Part shown: positions 1-9,911 of the stretch, piece by piece
Numbering within the stretch: the stretch's first letter is position 1
Layout: each line of letters starts with the position of its first letter
Assembly: GCA_937944885.1 (NCBI GenBank)
Contig: CALFBB010000013.1
Coordinates: 1-48,437 of the forward strand
From: an uncultured cyanobacterium
GTDB lineage: Bacteria > Cyanobacteriota > Cyanobacteriia > Thermostichales > Thermostichaceae
Direction of reading: 5' to 3'
Length of the DNA: 48,437 nt
Program-made: the position numbers and the translations under genes
Notes under the pieces: generated by a model
What the model was told of the DNA's origin: nothing
What the model saw: the letters and a program-made list of their open reading frames with translations, nothing else
Databases searched by the model: none

Positions 1-1286
1 CAGGGATCCCGATACGTTGGTTTGAACCCTTGGGCAGCCTGCCGGAGCTGGTTGCCTACCCCCGCTATCGGCAGTTTTGGTTTGAGCAGATGGCCGAGCC
101 GTTGATTCCCACGCCTGCTCATCTCTCCGTGCCGGAAGAGATACCCTCAGAGCCCATACCCAGCCTGGCCGAGTTGGGGTTAACCCCGGATGGCAAGCGG
201 ATCCCTACCGGTGGAACCGAAGCGGCGCGGCAGGCCTTAAGGCAGTTTTTGCGCCACAAAGCCCGGCGCTACTACTGGCAACTGTCTTACCCCAGTGCAG
301 AAGTAACCACCGGCTTAGGCCCCTACCTCAAGTTTGGGGTAATCTCGGTGCGGGAATGTGTGCAGACGGTACAGCAGGCTGTACAGGCGGAGCCGGATGA
401 GCAGAAACAGCGGAGTGCCCAGCAGTTGATCGCCCGCTTGCGCTGGGGATCCGGCTTTACCCAACGGTTTCGCTACCTGCCGCAGTTGGAGCTCCGGTCT
501 CTTTACAGCATTTTCGAGAGCGAAGGGTGGGCCTTTGATGCGGATTTGTACCAAGCTTGGCAGGAGGGGCGAACCGGCTTTCCAATTGTGGATGCGGCAG
601 CGCGATGCCTAGCGGCAACAGGGGGATATCGGGCTTTGAACTTTCGGGTACGGGCCATTTATGCCAGCTTTTTGAGCAACCTGTTGGGCATGGATTGGCG
701 CTACGGAGCCCTCCATTTTATGCGTCACCTTATCGATGGTGACTGCCCAATCGATCACTACCAATGGGCAATGCAAGCGGGCGTGACCCATTGTCTGGAT
801 AAATCCTGGACACGCATCTACAACCCTGGCCAAACCGCTGTGGATCGCTGCGATCCGCAGGGTGTTTTTATCAAGCGTTGGCTACCCGAGCTGCGGTCTG
901 TTCCTCCAGAGCAACTGGGATCCCCCCCTGGGTATATTCCCCCTATTCTCAATTACAAAGAAGCTCGGCAAAAGCGGGTGCAGCACTTAGAAAAACTTAG
1001 GCAAACCTTTCGCGCCCAGGCCGATGTTATTCCTCACTTGTCTTCCCTGCCCGAGAGTTGGCTGCCCTTCGGTTGGGAGCAGTTTCCATCCCAAGTCAAC
1101 TGGGCCCTCAGACCAGAGCGAGAGCTATTTCCACCCCCTTTGGATTTGCAGAGTTTGGATGCCGAAGAACGACAGGCGCTGCGCACCTGGTTTGTTGCCC
1201 ATTTGGAAATACCTCCTCCTCGATCCAAAAGAGTTGTCCCCAAAATAAAAGGAGAGCCACCTTTACAACTGAGCTTATTCCAATAG
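1..1286 (+). CDS. Photolyase/cryptochrome-family FAD-binding protein (5' truncated)
   Basis: The reading frame is open from base 3 and no start is needed inside the window, so the N-terminal part lies upstream. About 427 codons are present. The sequence matches the FAD-binding helical domain of the DNA photolyase/cryptochrome family: a tryptophan-rich segment around WQEGRTGFPIVDAA, then RALNFRVRAIYASFL, DWRYGALHF, and finally RIYNPGQTAVDRCDPQG followed by IKRWLPEL. In this family that domain holds FAD in a U shape and either repairs UV dimers or senses blue light. The usual N-H-N-R-M segment reads A-L-N-F-R-V-R here, so I would not claim dimer repair activity. A proline-rich tail of about 100 residues follows the domain. 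Its neighbour is a convergent peroxiredoxin gene. The family is sure; the subtype (photolyase, cryptochrome or a related FAD protein) is not. Confidence 0.85.
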   Translation, partial: GIPIRWFEPLGSLPELVAYPRYRQFWFEQMAEPLIPTPAHLSVPEEIPSEPIPSLAELGLTPDGKRIPTGGTEAARQALRQFLRHKARRYYWQLSYPSAEVTTGLGPYLKFGVISVRECVQTVQQAVQAEPDEQKQRSAQQLIARLRWGSGFTQRFRYLPQLELRSLYSIFESEGWAFDADLYQAWQEGRTGFPIVDAAARCLAATGGYRALNFRVRAIYASFLSNLLGMDWRYGALHFMRHLIDGDCPIDHYQWAMQAGVTHCLDKSWTRIYNPGQTAVDRCDPQGVFIKRWLPELRSVPPEQLGSPPGYIPPILNYKEARQKRVQHLEKLRQTFRAQADVIPHLSSLPESWLPFGWEQFPSQVNWALRPERELFPPPLDLQSLDAEERQALRTWFVAHLEIPPPRSKRVVPKIKGEPPLQLSLFQ

Positions 1287-1290
1287 AAAA

Positions 1291-1313
1291 GGATCCTCTG
1301 CACTAGAGGATCC
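1291..1313. terminator. Hairpin after the photolyase-like gene
   Basis: A perfect 9-bp inverted repeat (GGATCCTCT, 5-base loop, AGAGGATCC) lies 4 bases after the stop codon, between convergent genes. It has no T-run behind it on the plus strand, so it is a possible transcript end or mRNA-stabilising hairpin rather than a textbook terminator. Each arm contains the GGATCC core that is over-abundant in the whole window. Confidence 0.4.
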
Positions 1314-1408
1314 CACCCTCAATACAATCAATACAATAGGAGTAGCCCTGCTCTAGGAGGATCCCAGAACTGACTCTATCCTCAGCAACCCCAGAAACTC
1401 CTCAAGGG

Positions 1409-2059
1409 CTATTTATTGGGCTGAGGCGTGAGCCGTAGATAGGGTTTCACCTCTCTGTAGCCTTTCGGAAACTTTTCCTTGAGCACTTCCGGATCTTTGA
1501 TGGAGGGCGCAATCACCACGTCGTCGCCATCTTTCCAGTCGGCAGGAGTGGCAACGCTGTATTGATCGGTCAGTTGCAGAGAATCAATCACCCGCAGCAG
1601 CTCGTCAAAGTTGCGGCCTGTACTGGCAGGATAAGTGAGGGTTAGGCGTAGCTTCTTGTTAGGATCAATGATGAATACCGAGCGCACCGTCAGGGGCAGC
1701 CCCTCTTGATTGATGTTGGTTTGATCCAGCATGCCGTAAAGTTGAGAGACCTTACGATCGGCATCCGCCAAGATGGGATAGTTGAGAGTGGTGTTTTGGG
1801 TTTCTTCGATATCCTTTATCCAGCCCATGTGGGATTCCACATCATCCACACTTAGGGCAATCACCTTAACACCCCGCTTGTCAAACTCAGGCTTGAGCTT
1901 GGCCACTGTGCCCAGCTCAGTGGTGCAAACCGGGGTGTAGTCAGCAGGGTGAGAGAACAACACTACCCAGCTGTCGCCAGCCCAGCTGTAGAAGTCGATC
2001 TCCCCATGAGTGGATTTTTGTGTAAAGTTGGGAACGGTATCGCCAAGTCGGAGGGACAT
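1409..2059 (-). CDS. 1-Cys peroxiredoxin (Prx6 type)
   Basis: A thiol peroxidase that reduces H2O2 and organic peroxides in the cytosol. The 216-residue protein starts MSLRLGDTVPNF and carries the peroxidatic motif PVCTTE with Cys45. I see no other cysteine in the sequence, so there is no resolving Cys; this is the 1-Cys Prx6 arrangement. The long C-terminal dimerisation arm (after TYPASTGRNFDE) is also typical of Prx6. I moved the start 33 bases in from the longest frame because this ATG has a GGAAG Shine-Dalgarno about 8 bases upstream and gives the standard family N-terminus. Which reductant restores it (glutathione or a thioredoxin) cannot be told from the sequence. Confidence 0.93.
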   Translation of the reverse strand: MSLRLGDTVPNFTQKSTHGEIDFYSWAGDSWVVLFSHPADYTPVCTTELGTVAKLKPEFDKRGVKVIALSVDDVESHMGWIKDIEETQNTTLNYPILADADRKVSQLYGMLDQTNINQEGLPLTVRSVFIIDPNKKLRLTLTYPASTGRNFDELLRVIDSLQLTDQYSVATPADWKDGDDVVIAPSIKDPEVLKEKFPKGYREVKPYLRLTPQPNK

Positions 2060-2084
2060 ACGCTGTCTTCCTTCGTGAAAGAGT

Positions 2085-2282
2085 TCAGTCAATAGGAAGG
2101 AAACCCAAATCGGGGATCCAGTTTTGATCTTGCCACATAAACTCCACTTTCCCGAGCGGATTGCAGGTGATTTTAAGATTGTCTCCGCTTGCAGGGGGGA
2201 TCCCTTGCCGCAGTTGGGAGAGGAGATTTACAACCTGTAACTTTCTACACAAGTTGTTGCGTCTAGGAATACACTGAAACAC
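2085..2282 (-). CDS. Small hypothetical protein upstream of the peroxiredoxin gene
   Basis: A 65-codon frame (GTG start) ending 25 bases before the peroxiredoxin start on the same strand. The second half (VEFMWQDQNWIPDLGFLP) reads like natural protein sequence, but I cannot assign a family. No ribosome-binding site is visible before the GTG; an internal TTG is the other possible start. It may only be leader sequence of the peroxiredoxin transcript. Confidence 0.25.
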   Translation of the reverse strand: MFQCIPRRNNLCRKLQVVNLLSQLRQGIPPASGDNLKITCNPLGKVEFMWQDQNWIPDLGFLPID

Positions 2283-2311
2283 AAACCTAGCTGGGGAGAA
2301 AGTGAAAAGCG

Positions 2312-3355
2312 ATGGAATCGACGGGAACTACGAATTGCAGTTTGGCAACTCTCTGGGCGCAGAAATACATGAAGGAGTTACAAGCTCAAGGGTCACCAAG
2401 TCAGTCTCCCCAGGCTCACCTAGTACAAAAGATTAGGGGATCCCTCCGCTTTGCCAGTTCTCAAGCCTGGGCAAAAACAGAAAGACTCTTGGCTGCTGAA
2501 ATACCTCGCCATCGTCTGGATCCTGATTTGATCGATCCCTGGCAGATCGCGGAAGATTCTCGGCAACTGTTTGAGAAAGCAGCAGAAAGCTGTCAAGGGC
2601 AGCTGCCGCCAGAGCGTTTTTCAACTGAGATTGCCCCTGTCTGTGGCCAATTGCGGGCTCGCTATACCCGACAGGATCCCCGGCTGCTGGGCTTTGTTAG
2701 TATGCAATTCCACTACACGGGGCAGCTGCTGTTGCAACCTCTCCTTCCTGAGGAGCGCAGCCTCTTTTACCCCTATCTGAAGGTGATGGACGACCACCTT
2801 TACATGCCCCTGCAGCGGTCCTATGAGGCTGCTGCTGCCCATGCCGGACAGACCTTGTCTCCGTCCTTAGCTGTCATTCAGGAGCTGTTACCGATTGTTA
2901 CCCAGGTGGCAGAATTCATCTGTGGAGAAGTAGCCCAACGCTTTAGCAATTACCGCACCGAAAGCGGTTTCCTGACGGATGTGGAAGTACGGGCCTCCAG
3001 CATCCGCGACGTCGAAATGTTTCAAGTTTATTTAGGCCTCTGTGCCTTAGAAGGCAATGTAGCTGCTGTACAGCAGGAGCTCTTCCCCCTTTGCGTGATG
3101 CTTTACCCGGCGCTGAAGGTGAGTTGGCATCTGGTTCGACAAATGCTGGAGCTGTTGGATGAGTCTTTGCATTTTCATCTCACCCCACCTAGCTATGACT
3201 TGATACTGCCTTACCTACGGGCCATTCAGGATATGTTTTCCCTGGAGGTTTTTCCAGAAGAAGATCCAATCTGGAGTTACCATCCCGATGTGGTGCGCTT
3301 TATGGGAGCAGCGCGGGGCTTGCTCCAGGAGCTGCTCAGCAAACAGGCCAGCTAA
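2312..3355 (+). CDS. Conserved hypothetical protein, mostly helical
   Basis: A 347-residue protein with no signal peptide, membrane span or catalytic motif that I recognise. It is rich in Leu, Gln and Glu and looks almost wholly alpha-helical and soluble. Segments such as GFVSMQFHYTGQ and FLTDVEVRASSIRDVEMFQVYLG look like conserved cores rather than random sequence. The ATG is preceded by GGGGAGAAAG about 10 bases upstream, a reasonable ribosome-binding site. It stands alone: the peroxiredoxin gene diverges from it and dapB converges on it. I do not recognise the family and propose no function. Confidence 0.8.
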   Translation: MESTGTTNCSLATLWAQKYMKELQAQGSPSQSPQAHLVQKIRGSLRFASSQAWAKTERLLAAEIPRHRLDPDLIDPWQIAEDSRQLFEKAAESCQGQLPPERFSTEIAPVCGQLRARYTRQDPRLLGFVSMQFHYTGQLLLQPLLPEERSLFYPYLKVMDDHLYMPLQRSYEAAAAHAGQTLSPSLAVIQELLPIVTQVAEFICGEVAQRFSNYRTESGFLTDVEVRASSIRDVEMFQVYLGLCALEGNVAAVQQELFPLCVMLYPALKVSWHLVRQMLELLDESLHFHLTPPSYDLILPYLRAIQDMFSLEVFPEEDPIWSYHPDVVRFMGAARGLLQELLSKQAS

Positions 3356-3512
3356 AGTGGGATCTGCAATTTCTATCCGACTTGGATCAGGTTGGGGTTA
3401 CGGCTTTGGCCCAGTGACCCGACTCGACCCCTGTAACAGTCACCACCGAATCTGGAGCAACCTTAACGGCTTTTCAGGTAGCTGTAGTAAACAGGGATTG
3501 CTACAGAACTGC

Positions 3513-4364
3513 CTAGTGCAGAAGATGCTCAAGCCCGTAAACCAATCCCTTCAGTTGCAGCACCCGACGAATGGCCAAAATAACCCCTGGCATGAAAGCA
3601 ACCCGATCAGTTGTATCGTGACGCAGAGTTAAGGTTTGTCCCATACCGCCGAAGATAACTTCTTGGTGCGCCAGCAAACCCGGCAACCGAATGCTATGAA
3701 TGCGGATGTTGTGCCCAGGGATCCCGCCGCGTGAACCCGGAATTAACTCCTTCTCTTCCACTTCGGGAGGGTTGAAGTCTTTCCCCAACTGACCAAGGAG
3801 TTGAGCCGTTTGTGATGCAGTCCCACTGGGAGCATCCACTTTACGGTTGTGGTGCAGCTCAATAATTTCCACGTGATCAAAATACTGAGCAGCCTGAACA
3901 GCCATCTGCTGCAGCAAAATCATACCGATAGCAAAATTAGGTGCAATCACACAACCTACGCTGGACTTCTCGGCAAATTCCCGCAGCCGTTCTACCTGCT
4001 CCAGGCTCAAGCCCGTTGTCCCTACCACCGGGCGTACCCCAAACGCAATGGCAGAACGAATGTTTTCAAAAACCGAGCGAGGGTGGGTAAAATCCACCAT
4101 CACACCACGCTGACTGCGCTGCGATAGCTTCAACAGCTGCCCAGAAAGATCATCTGTAATCTCTACCCCCAAAGATCCTAGGCCCAACACCTCACCAATA
4201 TCAAAGCCAACCTGCGAGCGAGCCACTGCCCCAACCAGAGCCAGGTCAGGGGTAGCTGCTACTGCCCGCACCACCTCCCGCCCCATCTTTCCCAAAGCAC
4301 CCACCACCAGCACCGGAATGGGAGCAGTCTCTGTTGCTACATCCAGATTGACGGATTCAGTCAC
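3513..4364 (-). CDS. dapB: 4-hydroxy-tetrahydrodipicolinate reductase
   Basis: Catalyses the NAD(P)H-dependent reduction in the diaminopimelate/lysine pathway, supplying peptidoglycan and lysine. The N-terminal Rossmann nucleotide-binding loop GALGKMG lies at residues 22-28. The diagnostic catalytic stretch [12 protein letters not shown] is at residues 171-182, with the histidine pair and the lysine expected for DapB, and [17 protein letters not shown] follows. Its 283 residues fit the family, apart from about 15 extra residues at the N-terminus from a GTG start. It lies 70 bases downstream of rpsJ on the same strand, so it may be read through from the str operon. No terminator is visible between them. 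Confidence 0.96.
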   Translation of the reverse strand: MTESVNLDVATETAPIPVLVVGALGKMGREVVRAVAATPDLALVGAVARSQVGFDIGEVLGLGSLGVEITDDLSGQLLKLSQRSQRGVMVDFTHPRSVFENIRSAIAFGVRPVVGTTGLSLEQVERLREFAEKSSVGCVIAPNFAIGMILLQQMAVQAAQYFDHVEIIELHHNRKVDAPSGTASQTAQLLGQLGKDFNPPEVEEKELIPGSRGGIPGHNIRIHSIRLPGLLAHQEVIFGGMGQTLTLRHDTTDRVAFMPGVILAIRRVLQLKGLVYGLEHLLH

Positions 4365-4434
4365 CCGTTGCTACCTCTATCCAAAGCACTCTTGAACCGG
4401 CCTGAGGCGGATCCCAGATCGCACCCCAATTCTG

Positions 4435-4752
4435 TTACAGTTTCACCTCAATATCCACACCTGCCGGCAAATCCAACTTCATCAGAGCATCAATGGTTTT
4501 AGAAGAAGGGGAATAGATGTCAATAATGCGTCGATGGGTACGGGTTTCGAAGTGTTCGCGAGAATCCTTATCCGTGTGGGGAGAACGCAACACACAATAG
4601 ATACGACGACGGGTAGGTAGGGGGATCGGGCCAACGGGCACCGCTTCAGTACGCCGGGCTGTATCCACAATTTTGTCGCAGGAGGTATCCAGCAAGCGGT
4701 GATCGTAGGCTTTGAGGCGGATGCGGATTTTCTGTTGCGTCAGGGTAGCCAT
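4435..4752 (-). CDS. rpsJ: 30S ribosomal protein S10
   Basis: A 105-residue S10 ([22 protein letters not shown]...) covering the full length of the family, with the typical [35 protein letters not shown] type C-terminus. It binds 16S rRNA in the 30S head and, in other bacteria, also acts with NusB in antitermination. It follows tuf on the same strand with a 99-base gap. Linkage of rpsJ to tuf, rather than to the large S10 operon, is the usual cyanobacterial and plastid arrangement. Confidence 0.97.
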   Translation of the reverse strand: MATLTQQKIRIRLKAYDHRLLDTSCDKIVDTARRTEAVPVGPIPLPTRRRIYCVLRSPHTDKDSREHFETRTHRRIIDIYSPSSKTIDALMKLDLPAGVDIEVKL

Positions 4753-4851
4753 AGCTGGGAAGTCAGAAAAGAGGACTGGAGAAACTGGACAAAAAGAAAC
4801 AGGGATCGAGTCATCCTAGGGACGCTCAATCCCTGCCACAAGAAATTGCGT

Positions 4852-6081
4852 CTACTTCAAAATCTTGGAGACAACACCCGCTCCAACCGTACGACCCCCC
4901 TCCCGGATAGCAAAGCGCATCCCCTGCTCAATGGCAATGGGCTGGATCAGCTCCACCGTCATCTTGATGCGATCACCGGGCATGACCATTTCCGGCTGGG
5001 ATCCATCGTCAGCAGTAAACGAAGCAATGGTACCAGTTACATCAGTGGTACGCACATAGAACTGAGGACGGTATCCAGAAAAGAACGGCGTGTGACGACC
5101 CCCTTCTTCTTTCTTAAGGATGTACACCTCAGACTCAAAGTTGGTGTGAGGAGTAATGGACTTGGGCTTGGCCAACACCATACCGCGCTCAATCTCGTTC
5201 TTCTGGATCCCGCGCAACAGCACACCCACGTTGTCCCCGGCAATCCCTTCGTCTAGCGTCTTCTGGAACATTTCCAGACCGGTAACGGTGGTAGAACGGG
5301 TATCACCCAAACCAACCACTTCCACCGTTTCGCCCACCTTGATCCTGCCCCGCTCAATCCGGCCAGTAGCCACAGTACCGCGACCGGTGATGGAGAAGAC
5401 ATCTTCCACCGCCATCAGGAAGGGCTTATCTACATCCCGCTCAGGGGTGGGAATGTAAGAATCCACAGCATCCATCAGCTCATAGATTTTATCCACCCAG
5501 GGATCCTCTCCACGCTGAGTCTTGGGATTAGCAGTCATTCTCTCCAAGGCCTTCAGAGCGGATCCCCTCACAATCGGGATGTCATCGCCCGGAAAGTCGT
5601 AAGTGGAAAGCAGCTCTCGCACTTCCAACTCCACCAACTCCAGCAGCTCTGGATCATCCACCATGTCTTCTTTGTTCAAAAAGACCACCAAACTGGGCAC
5701 ACCCACCTGCCGTGCCAACAGGATGTGCTCGCGGGTTTGAGGCATCGGACCATCCGCCGCAGACACCACCAAGATAGCACCGTCCATTTGGGCCGCACCC
5801 GTGATCATGTTTTTCACGTAGTCAGCATGGCCAGGGCAATCCACGTGGGCGTAGTGACGACTGGCGGTTTGGTACTCAACGTGGGCAGTATTGATGGTAA
5901 TACCACGGGCCTTCTCCTCCGGTGCCGCGTCGATCTCATCATACCGTTTGGCTGTAGCCTGTCCCAACGCCGACAGTGTGCTGGTGATGGCAGCCGTCAG
6001 CGTGGTTTTGCCATGGTCAACATGGCCGATGGTACCAATGTTGACGTGGGGTTTGGTGCGTTCAAACTTAGCGCGTGCCAT
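4852..6081 (-). CDS. tuf: Translation elongation factor Tu
   Basis: A GTPase that brings aminoacyl-tRNA to the ribosome. The 409-residue protein has G1 GHVDHGKT at residues 19-26, G3 DCPGH at 82-86 and G4 NKED at 137-140, followed by the two beta-barrel domains. A GGAAGTGA ribosome-binding site precedes the ATG. It lies 25 bases downstream of fusA in the same operon. Like other cyanobacterial EF-Tu proteins it is slightly longer than the E. coli protein because of an insertion in domain 1. Confidence 0.98.
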   Translation of the reverse strand: MARAKFERTKPHVNIGTIGHVDHGKTTLTAAITSTLSALGQATAKRYDEIDAAPEEKARGITINTAHVEYQTASRHYAHVDCPGHADYVKNMITGAAQMDGAILVVSAADGPMPQTREHILLARQVGVPSLVVFLNKEDMVDDPELLELVELEVRELLSTYDFPGDDIPIVRGSALKALERMTANPKTQRGEDPWVDKIYELMDAVDSYIPTPERDVDKPFLMAVEDVFSITGRGTVATGRIERGRIKVGETVEVVGLGDTRSTTVTGLEMFQKTLDEGIAGDNVGVLLRGIQKNEIERGMVLAKPKSITPHTNFESEVYILKKEEGGRHTPFFSGYRPQFYVRTTDVTGTIASFTADDGSQPEMVMPGDRIKMTVELIQPIAIEQGMRFAIREGGRTVGAGVVSKILK

Positions 6082-6106
6082 GAATCGTCACTTCCTTTTC
6101 AGTTAG

Positions 6107-8230
6107 CTACTCATTTCCTTTGTTTTTAGCAATGATGGCTTCGGCAATACTGCGAGGAACTTCCTCGTAGTGGCTGAATTCCATCGTGAAGGTGCCCCGC
6201 CCTTGGGTTTTAGAGCGGATATCGGTGGCGTATCCAAACATCTCCGCCAAAGGAACCTTGGCGTTGACCTTGGAAATACCGCCCTCCGTGTTCATCCCTT
6301 CCATCTGCCCACGGCGGGAGTTAATGTCTCCAATCACATCGCCCACAAAGGCTTCCGGAACTTCCACCTCGACCTTCATCATCGGCTCGAGCAAGACAGG
6401 GTTAGCTTTGCGGACGGCCTCCTTGAGAGCCATCGAACCGGCAATCTTAAAGGCCATTTCGTTGGAGTCCACCTCGTGGTAAGACCCATCCACCAGAGTG
6501 GCGCGTATATCGATGAGGGGATAACCGGCAAGTACCCCCGATTCGCAGGCTTCTCTGATGCCTTGCTCGGCAGGGGGAATGTATTCCTTGGGAACAACGC
6601 CACCGACAATCTTAGAGACAAACTCAAAGCCTGTCCCCGGCTCGGCAGGTTCTAGGTCAATGACCACATGGCCATATTGGCCACGGCCACCACTTTGGCG
6701 AACAAACTTACCTTCAACACGGCTGACGGGCTTGCGAATGGTCTCCCGATAGGCCACCTGTGGATTACCCACATTGGCCTCTACGTTAAACTCCCGCAAC
6801 ATTCGATCCACCAAAATCTCCAGGTGTAACTCACCCATTCCGGAGATAATGGTCTGATTGGTCTCTGGATCCACCGACACACGGAAGGTGGGATCCTCTT
6901 TAGACAAAGATTGCAAGGCTTTGGAGAGCTTGTCGATATCGGCTTTGGTCTTAGGTTCCACTGCCACCGAGATCACCGGCTCGGGGATGAACAAAGATTC
7001 CAAAATAATCGGTGAGTTTTCATCACAGAGGGTATCCCCGGTGGTGGTGTCCTTCAGACCTAGCACTGCCCCCAGATCTCCGGCTCGCAACTCATCCACA
7101 TCCTGACGCTCATCCGCCTTGAGCACCACCAAGCGAGAAATGCGCTCTTTTTTATTCTTGGTGGAGTTGAGCACATAGGTGCCTTTGGTGAGCACACCGG
7201 AGTAAACGCGAATAAAGGTGAGATCCCCGTATTTGTCGCTCATCAGCTTAAAGGCAAGTGCTGAGAAAGGTTCATCGTCACTGGCGCGACGAACCTCTTC
7301 CGTACCATCCGGCAGCACCCCTTTGATAGCGGGAATATCGGTCGGAGCAGGTAGGTAATCGATGACTGCATCCAGCAGCATCTGTACCCCTTTGTTCTTA
7401 AAAGCAGAGCCACAGAGCATGGGTACAATTTGGCCACTGATGGTACCTTTGCGTAGGCCGGCCATCAGATCAGCTTCGCTCAGGTTTTCTTCGGCAAAGT
7501 ACTTCTCCATCAAGGCTTCATCGGTCTCTGCCACCGCTTCTACCAATTTGGCCCGATACTCCGCTACCAGCTCTTTCATATCCTCTGGAATTGGAGCAGG
7601 ACGAATGTCTTTACCGATTTCGTCCATGTAGATGCGGGCTTCCATGCGCACCAAATCCACAATGCCCTGGAACCCCTCTTCCGCCCCAATTGGCAACTGA
7701 ATGGGCACAGCATTGGCCTTGAGACGCTCCCGCAACTGGCCGTAGACCTTGAGGAAGTTGGCCCCCATGCGATCCATCTTGTTGACAAAAGCAATGCGGG
7801 GCACGTTATAACGGTTGGCCTGCCGCCACACAGTTTCCGACTGAGGTTGCACGCCACCCACCGAGTCAAAGACAGCAATCACTCCATCCAACACTCGCAT
7901 GGAGCGCTCCACCTCGATGGTAAAGTCCACGTGCCCCGGTGTATCAATAATGTTAATGGTGTACTCCGGCGCATCCGCAAGCGGCTGGGAGGGATTCTTA
8001 GGATCCCGTTTCACCCAGCGGGTGCTGATAGCTGCAGCAGTGATGGTAATGCCCCGCTCCCGCTCCTGAGCCATCCAGTCGGTAACAGCGGTTCCATCGT
8101 GAACCTCGCCAATTTTGTGCACCAGACCAGAGTAGAAGAGAATCCGCTCCGTGGTCGTGGTTTTACCTGCATCGATGTGAGCCGCGATCCCAATATTTCG
8201 GACTCGTTCTAGGGGAACTGTACGTGCCAC
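6107..8230 (-). CDS. fusA: Translation elongation factor G
   Basis: The translocase GTPase of the ribosome. G1 AHIDAGKT lies at residues 17-24, followed by DTPGHVDF (G3) and NKMDRMG (G4), then domains II to V ending TKGRGTF-like (here [18 protein letters not shown]). I chose a GTG start at 8230 rather than the ATG 39 bases upstream. It has a near-perfect GGGAGG Shine-Dalgarno 5 bases upstream and gives the canonical [21 protein letters not shown]-terminus, about 707 residues. The upstream ATG would add the acidic segment [13 protein letters not shown]. It is co-directional with rpsG and tuf. Confidence 0.97.
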   Translation of the reverse strand: MARTVPLERVRNIGIAAHIDAGKTTTTERILFYSGLVHKIGEVHDGTAVTDWMAQERERGITITAAAISTRWVKRDPKNPSQPLADAPEYTINIIDTPGHVDFTIEVERSMRVLDGVIAVFDSVGGVQPQSETVWRQANRYNVPRIAFVNKMDRMGANFLKVYGQLRERLKANAVPIQLPIGAEEGFQGIVDLVRMEARIYMDEIGKDIRPAPIPEDMKELVAEYRAKLVEAVAETDEALMEKYFAEENLSEADLMAGLRKGTISGQIVPMLCGSAFKNKGVQMLLDAVIDYLPAPTDIPAIKGVLPDGTEEVRRASDDEPFSALAFKLMSDKYGDLTFIRVYSGVLTKGTYVLNSTKNKKERISRLVVLKADERQDVDELRAGDLGAVLGLKDTTTGDTLCDENSPIILESLFIPEPVISVAVEPKTKADIDKLSKALQSLSKEDPTFRVSVDPETNQTIISGMGELHLEILVDRMLREFNVEANVGNPQVAYRETIRKPVSRVEGKFVRQSGGRGQYGHVVIDLEPAEPGTGFEFVSKIVGGVVPKEYIPPAEQGIREACESGVLAGYPLIDIRATLVDGSYHEVDSNEMAFKIAGSMALKEAVRKANPVLLEPMMKVEVEVPEAFVGDVIGDINSRRGQMEGMNTEGGISKVNAKVPLAEMFGYATDIRSKTQGRGTFTMEFSHYEEVPRSIAEAIIAKNKGNE

Positions 8231-8392
8231 GTTGACCTCCCAATCCTCGTCGTCCTGCGACTCGGGCAAACTAAAAAAACCTTCACAATTCTAATCGCTT
8301 TTGTCGATCCTTTTTGTCTAGCTCTGGGTTCAGGGGCAGAGACGAGCGAACAAAATGGCTACCATTGCCCTCAACCAAGCTCAACACCAGGC

Positions 8393-8863
8393 TCAGTAGC
8401 GGTAGTGAGCAAAGGCCTTGTTGGCTTCTGCCATGCGGTGCATCTCCTCCCGACGCCGAATGGTACTGCCGGTTTCATTAGAGGCATCGAGCAGCTCATT
8501 GGCCAACTTGGCTGCCATGGTACGACCTGGGCGGGTACGCGAGAAAGTCACCAACCAACGCAACGCCAAGGAGGTACCCCGCTCGCCACGGACTTCCACC
8601 GGGACTTGGTAGGTAGCACCACCTACCCGCCGTGCTTTGACCTCAACAAGCGGGGTAGCATTACGAACAGCGTTTTCTAGCAAGGGTAAGGGTTCCTGAC
8701 CTGTGCGCTCCTGCAAAATAGCCATGGCATCGTAGAGGATCTTGGCGGCCAAGGAAGCTTTGCCCCGCAGCATCAACTTGCGGATCAGCATGGTAACAAG
8801 ACGGCTTCCATACTTGGGATCCGGAGGCACATCACGACGAGGGGCACGGTTGCGGCGAGACAT
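8393..8863 (-). CDS. rpsG: 30S ribosomal protein S7
   Basis: A 156-residue S7, the primary 16S rRNA-binding protein that organises the 30S head. It starts [20 protein letters not shown], carries the conserved [15 protein letters not shown] strand, and ends at the beta-arm region with [14 protein letters not shown]. It follows rpsL in the str operon after a 119-base spacer that carries a tandem repeat. In E. coli S7 represses this operon by binding the rpsL-rpsG spacer; the unusual spacer here makes the same mode of control uncertain. Confidence 0.97.
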   Translation of the reverse strand: MSRRNRAPRRDVPPDPKYGSRLVTMLIRKLMLRGKASLAAKILYDAMAILQERTGQEPLPLLENAVRNATPLVEVKARRVGGATYQVPVEVRGERGTSLALRWLVTFSRTRPGRTMAAKLANELLDASNETGSTIRRREEMHRMAEANKAFAHYRY

Positions 8864-8890
8864 AGGTAGTGTTGTGGGTCAAGGGACAAA

Positions 8891-8962
8891 CTCGATATCT
8901 GCATCCATCTCGATATCTACTCGATATCTACTCGATATCTATTCTGAATCTATTCTGAATAT
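8891..8962. repeat. 11-bp tandem repeat in the rpsL-rpsG spacer
   Basis: Four copies of CTCGATATCT start at 8891, 8909, 8920 and 8931. The last three are spaced exactly 11 bases apart. Two copies of ATTCTGAAT follow at 8941 and 8952, again 11 bases apart. Each of the first units contains the palindrome GATATC. The spacing equals about one DNA helical turn. The repeat fills most of the spacer between two ribosomal protein genes. Confidence 0.9.
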
Positions 8963-8982
8963 CTTTCGGCTATCCGTGAGGA

Positions 8983-9390
8983 CTACTTTTTCTTGCCGGC
9001 TGGGGCAGCTGCTTGACCAGGCTTGGGCCGTTTTGCTCCGTACTTGGATCGACCTTGCTTGCGATCTTTGACCCCGGCGGCATCAAGGGTACCGCGAATA
9101 ATGTGGTAGCGCACACCAGGCAGATCCTTAACCCGCCCGCCCCGAATCATGACCACAGAGTGCTCCTGCAAATTATGACCAATGCCGGGGATGTAGGCAG
9201 TAACTTCAAAACCAGAGGTGAGGCGAACCCGTGCCACCTTGCGCAGGGCTGAGTTGGGCTTCTTAGGAGTTGTCGTGTACACTCGAGTGCAAACCCCTCG
9301 CCGCTGAGGGCACGACTTTAGAGCAGGGGATTTGGTCTTGCGAGTGGCAACGCTGCGCTCCTCTCGAATCAGTTGCTGAATGGTGGGCAT
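8983..9390 (-). CDS. rpsL: 30S ribosomal protein S12
   Basis: A 135-residue S12 from the ribosomal decoding centre. The loop PKKPNSA (residues 42-48), site of streptomycin-resistance changes in other bacteria, is wild type. [28 protein letters not shown] and the basic C-terminus are all present. It is the first gene of the str operon, about 40 bases downstream of a strong promoter. Its C-terminal tail ([10 protein letters not shown]) is a little extended, as in many cyanobacteria. Confidence 0.97.
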   Translation of the reverse strand: MPTIQQLIREERSVATRKTKSPALKSCPQRRGVCTRVYTTTPKKPNSALRKVARVRLTSGFEVTAYIPGIGHNLQEHSVVMIRGGRVKDLPGVRYHIIRGTLDAAGVKDRKQGRSKYGAKRPKPGQAAAPAGKKK

Positions 9391-9436
9391 GGGGTCAGCT
9401 CAGGAGGTCAAAACTCAAGTTAGTCGGCAGTACCAG

Positions 9437-9465
9437 ATCCTAGCAAGGCTGAATCCTAGCGTCAA
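9437..9465 (-). promoter_or_regulatory. Sigma-70 type promoter of the str operon
   Basis: On the minus strand TTGACG (9465-9460) is followed after exactly 17 bases by TAGGAT (9442-9437). Transcription would begin near 9430, giving a leader of about 40 bases before rpsL. The -35 box sits directly against the stop codon of the upstream DUF1232 gene. Confidence 0.7.
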
Positions 9466-9466
9466 C

Positions 9467-9775
9467 TTAACGATCCCTATCCAGGCTTGTGGCTTGAATA
9501 TCAAGAGTTGGGTTAGAGGCAGGCTCAGTTCGGGTGGCGGACCTTGACTGAGACTGAGGGGGAAAAGGATCCCCGAGGGCCATTTGCACCAGTTCCGTCA
9601 GGAGCAAACCCAGCACAATCAGATCATCCATTTCCCCAACAATGGGCAACAGGGAAGGGATGACATCGATGGGGCTGAGCAGATAAGCCAAAATGCCTAA
9701 GAAAATCCAGGGGCGCAAAGAAGGGTTGCGCAAACCCACTCGGAAACCCTGATACAGAAATGGAATGGCGCGCAT
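9467..9775 (-). CDS. DUF1232 (YkvA-like) small membrane protein
   Basis: A 102-residue protein with the DUF1232 signature YLLSPIDVIPSLLPIVGEMDDLIVLGLLL. Two hydrophobic helices flank the SPIDVIP turn (about residues 24-60), so it is probably a small inner- or thylakoid-membrane protein. The C-terminal 35 residues are Ser/Thr/Pro-rich and look disordered. The molecular role of the family is not established. It precedes the str operon on the same strand but that operon has its own promoter. Confidence 0.82.
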   Translation of the reverse strand: MRAIPFLYQGFRVGLRNPSLRPWIFLGILAYLLSPIDVIPSLLPIVGEMDDLIVLGLLLTELVQMALGDPFPPQSQSRSATRTEPASNPTLDIQATSLDRDR

Positions 9776-9911
9776 CGAGGTGGAGAGCTCTGCGGGTCGA
9801 GAAAAGTTGCTTGCTTTGATCCTAGTCTGCTTACTCTTTCTTGTCGGTGTAGCCCTTGGTTAAGCTGGAGGCCAAGTCGGGAACCCACAAAAGCAAGGGT
9901 TGTGAGATGCT

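Noticed and set aside
6170-6655. 161-codon open frame on the plus strand inside fusA.
   Set aside because: It lies antisense to the conserved EF-G domains III-V, has no family resemblance and no start signal. The same holds for 4699-5256 (antisense to tuf and rpsJ).
8231-8269. ATG start for fusA at 8269.
   Set aside because: The GTG at 8230 has an almost perfect Shine-Dalgarno and gives the universal EF-G N-terminus; the upstream ATG lacks both.
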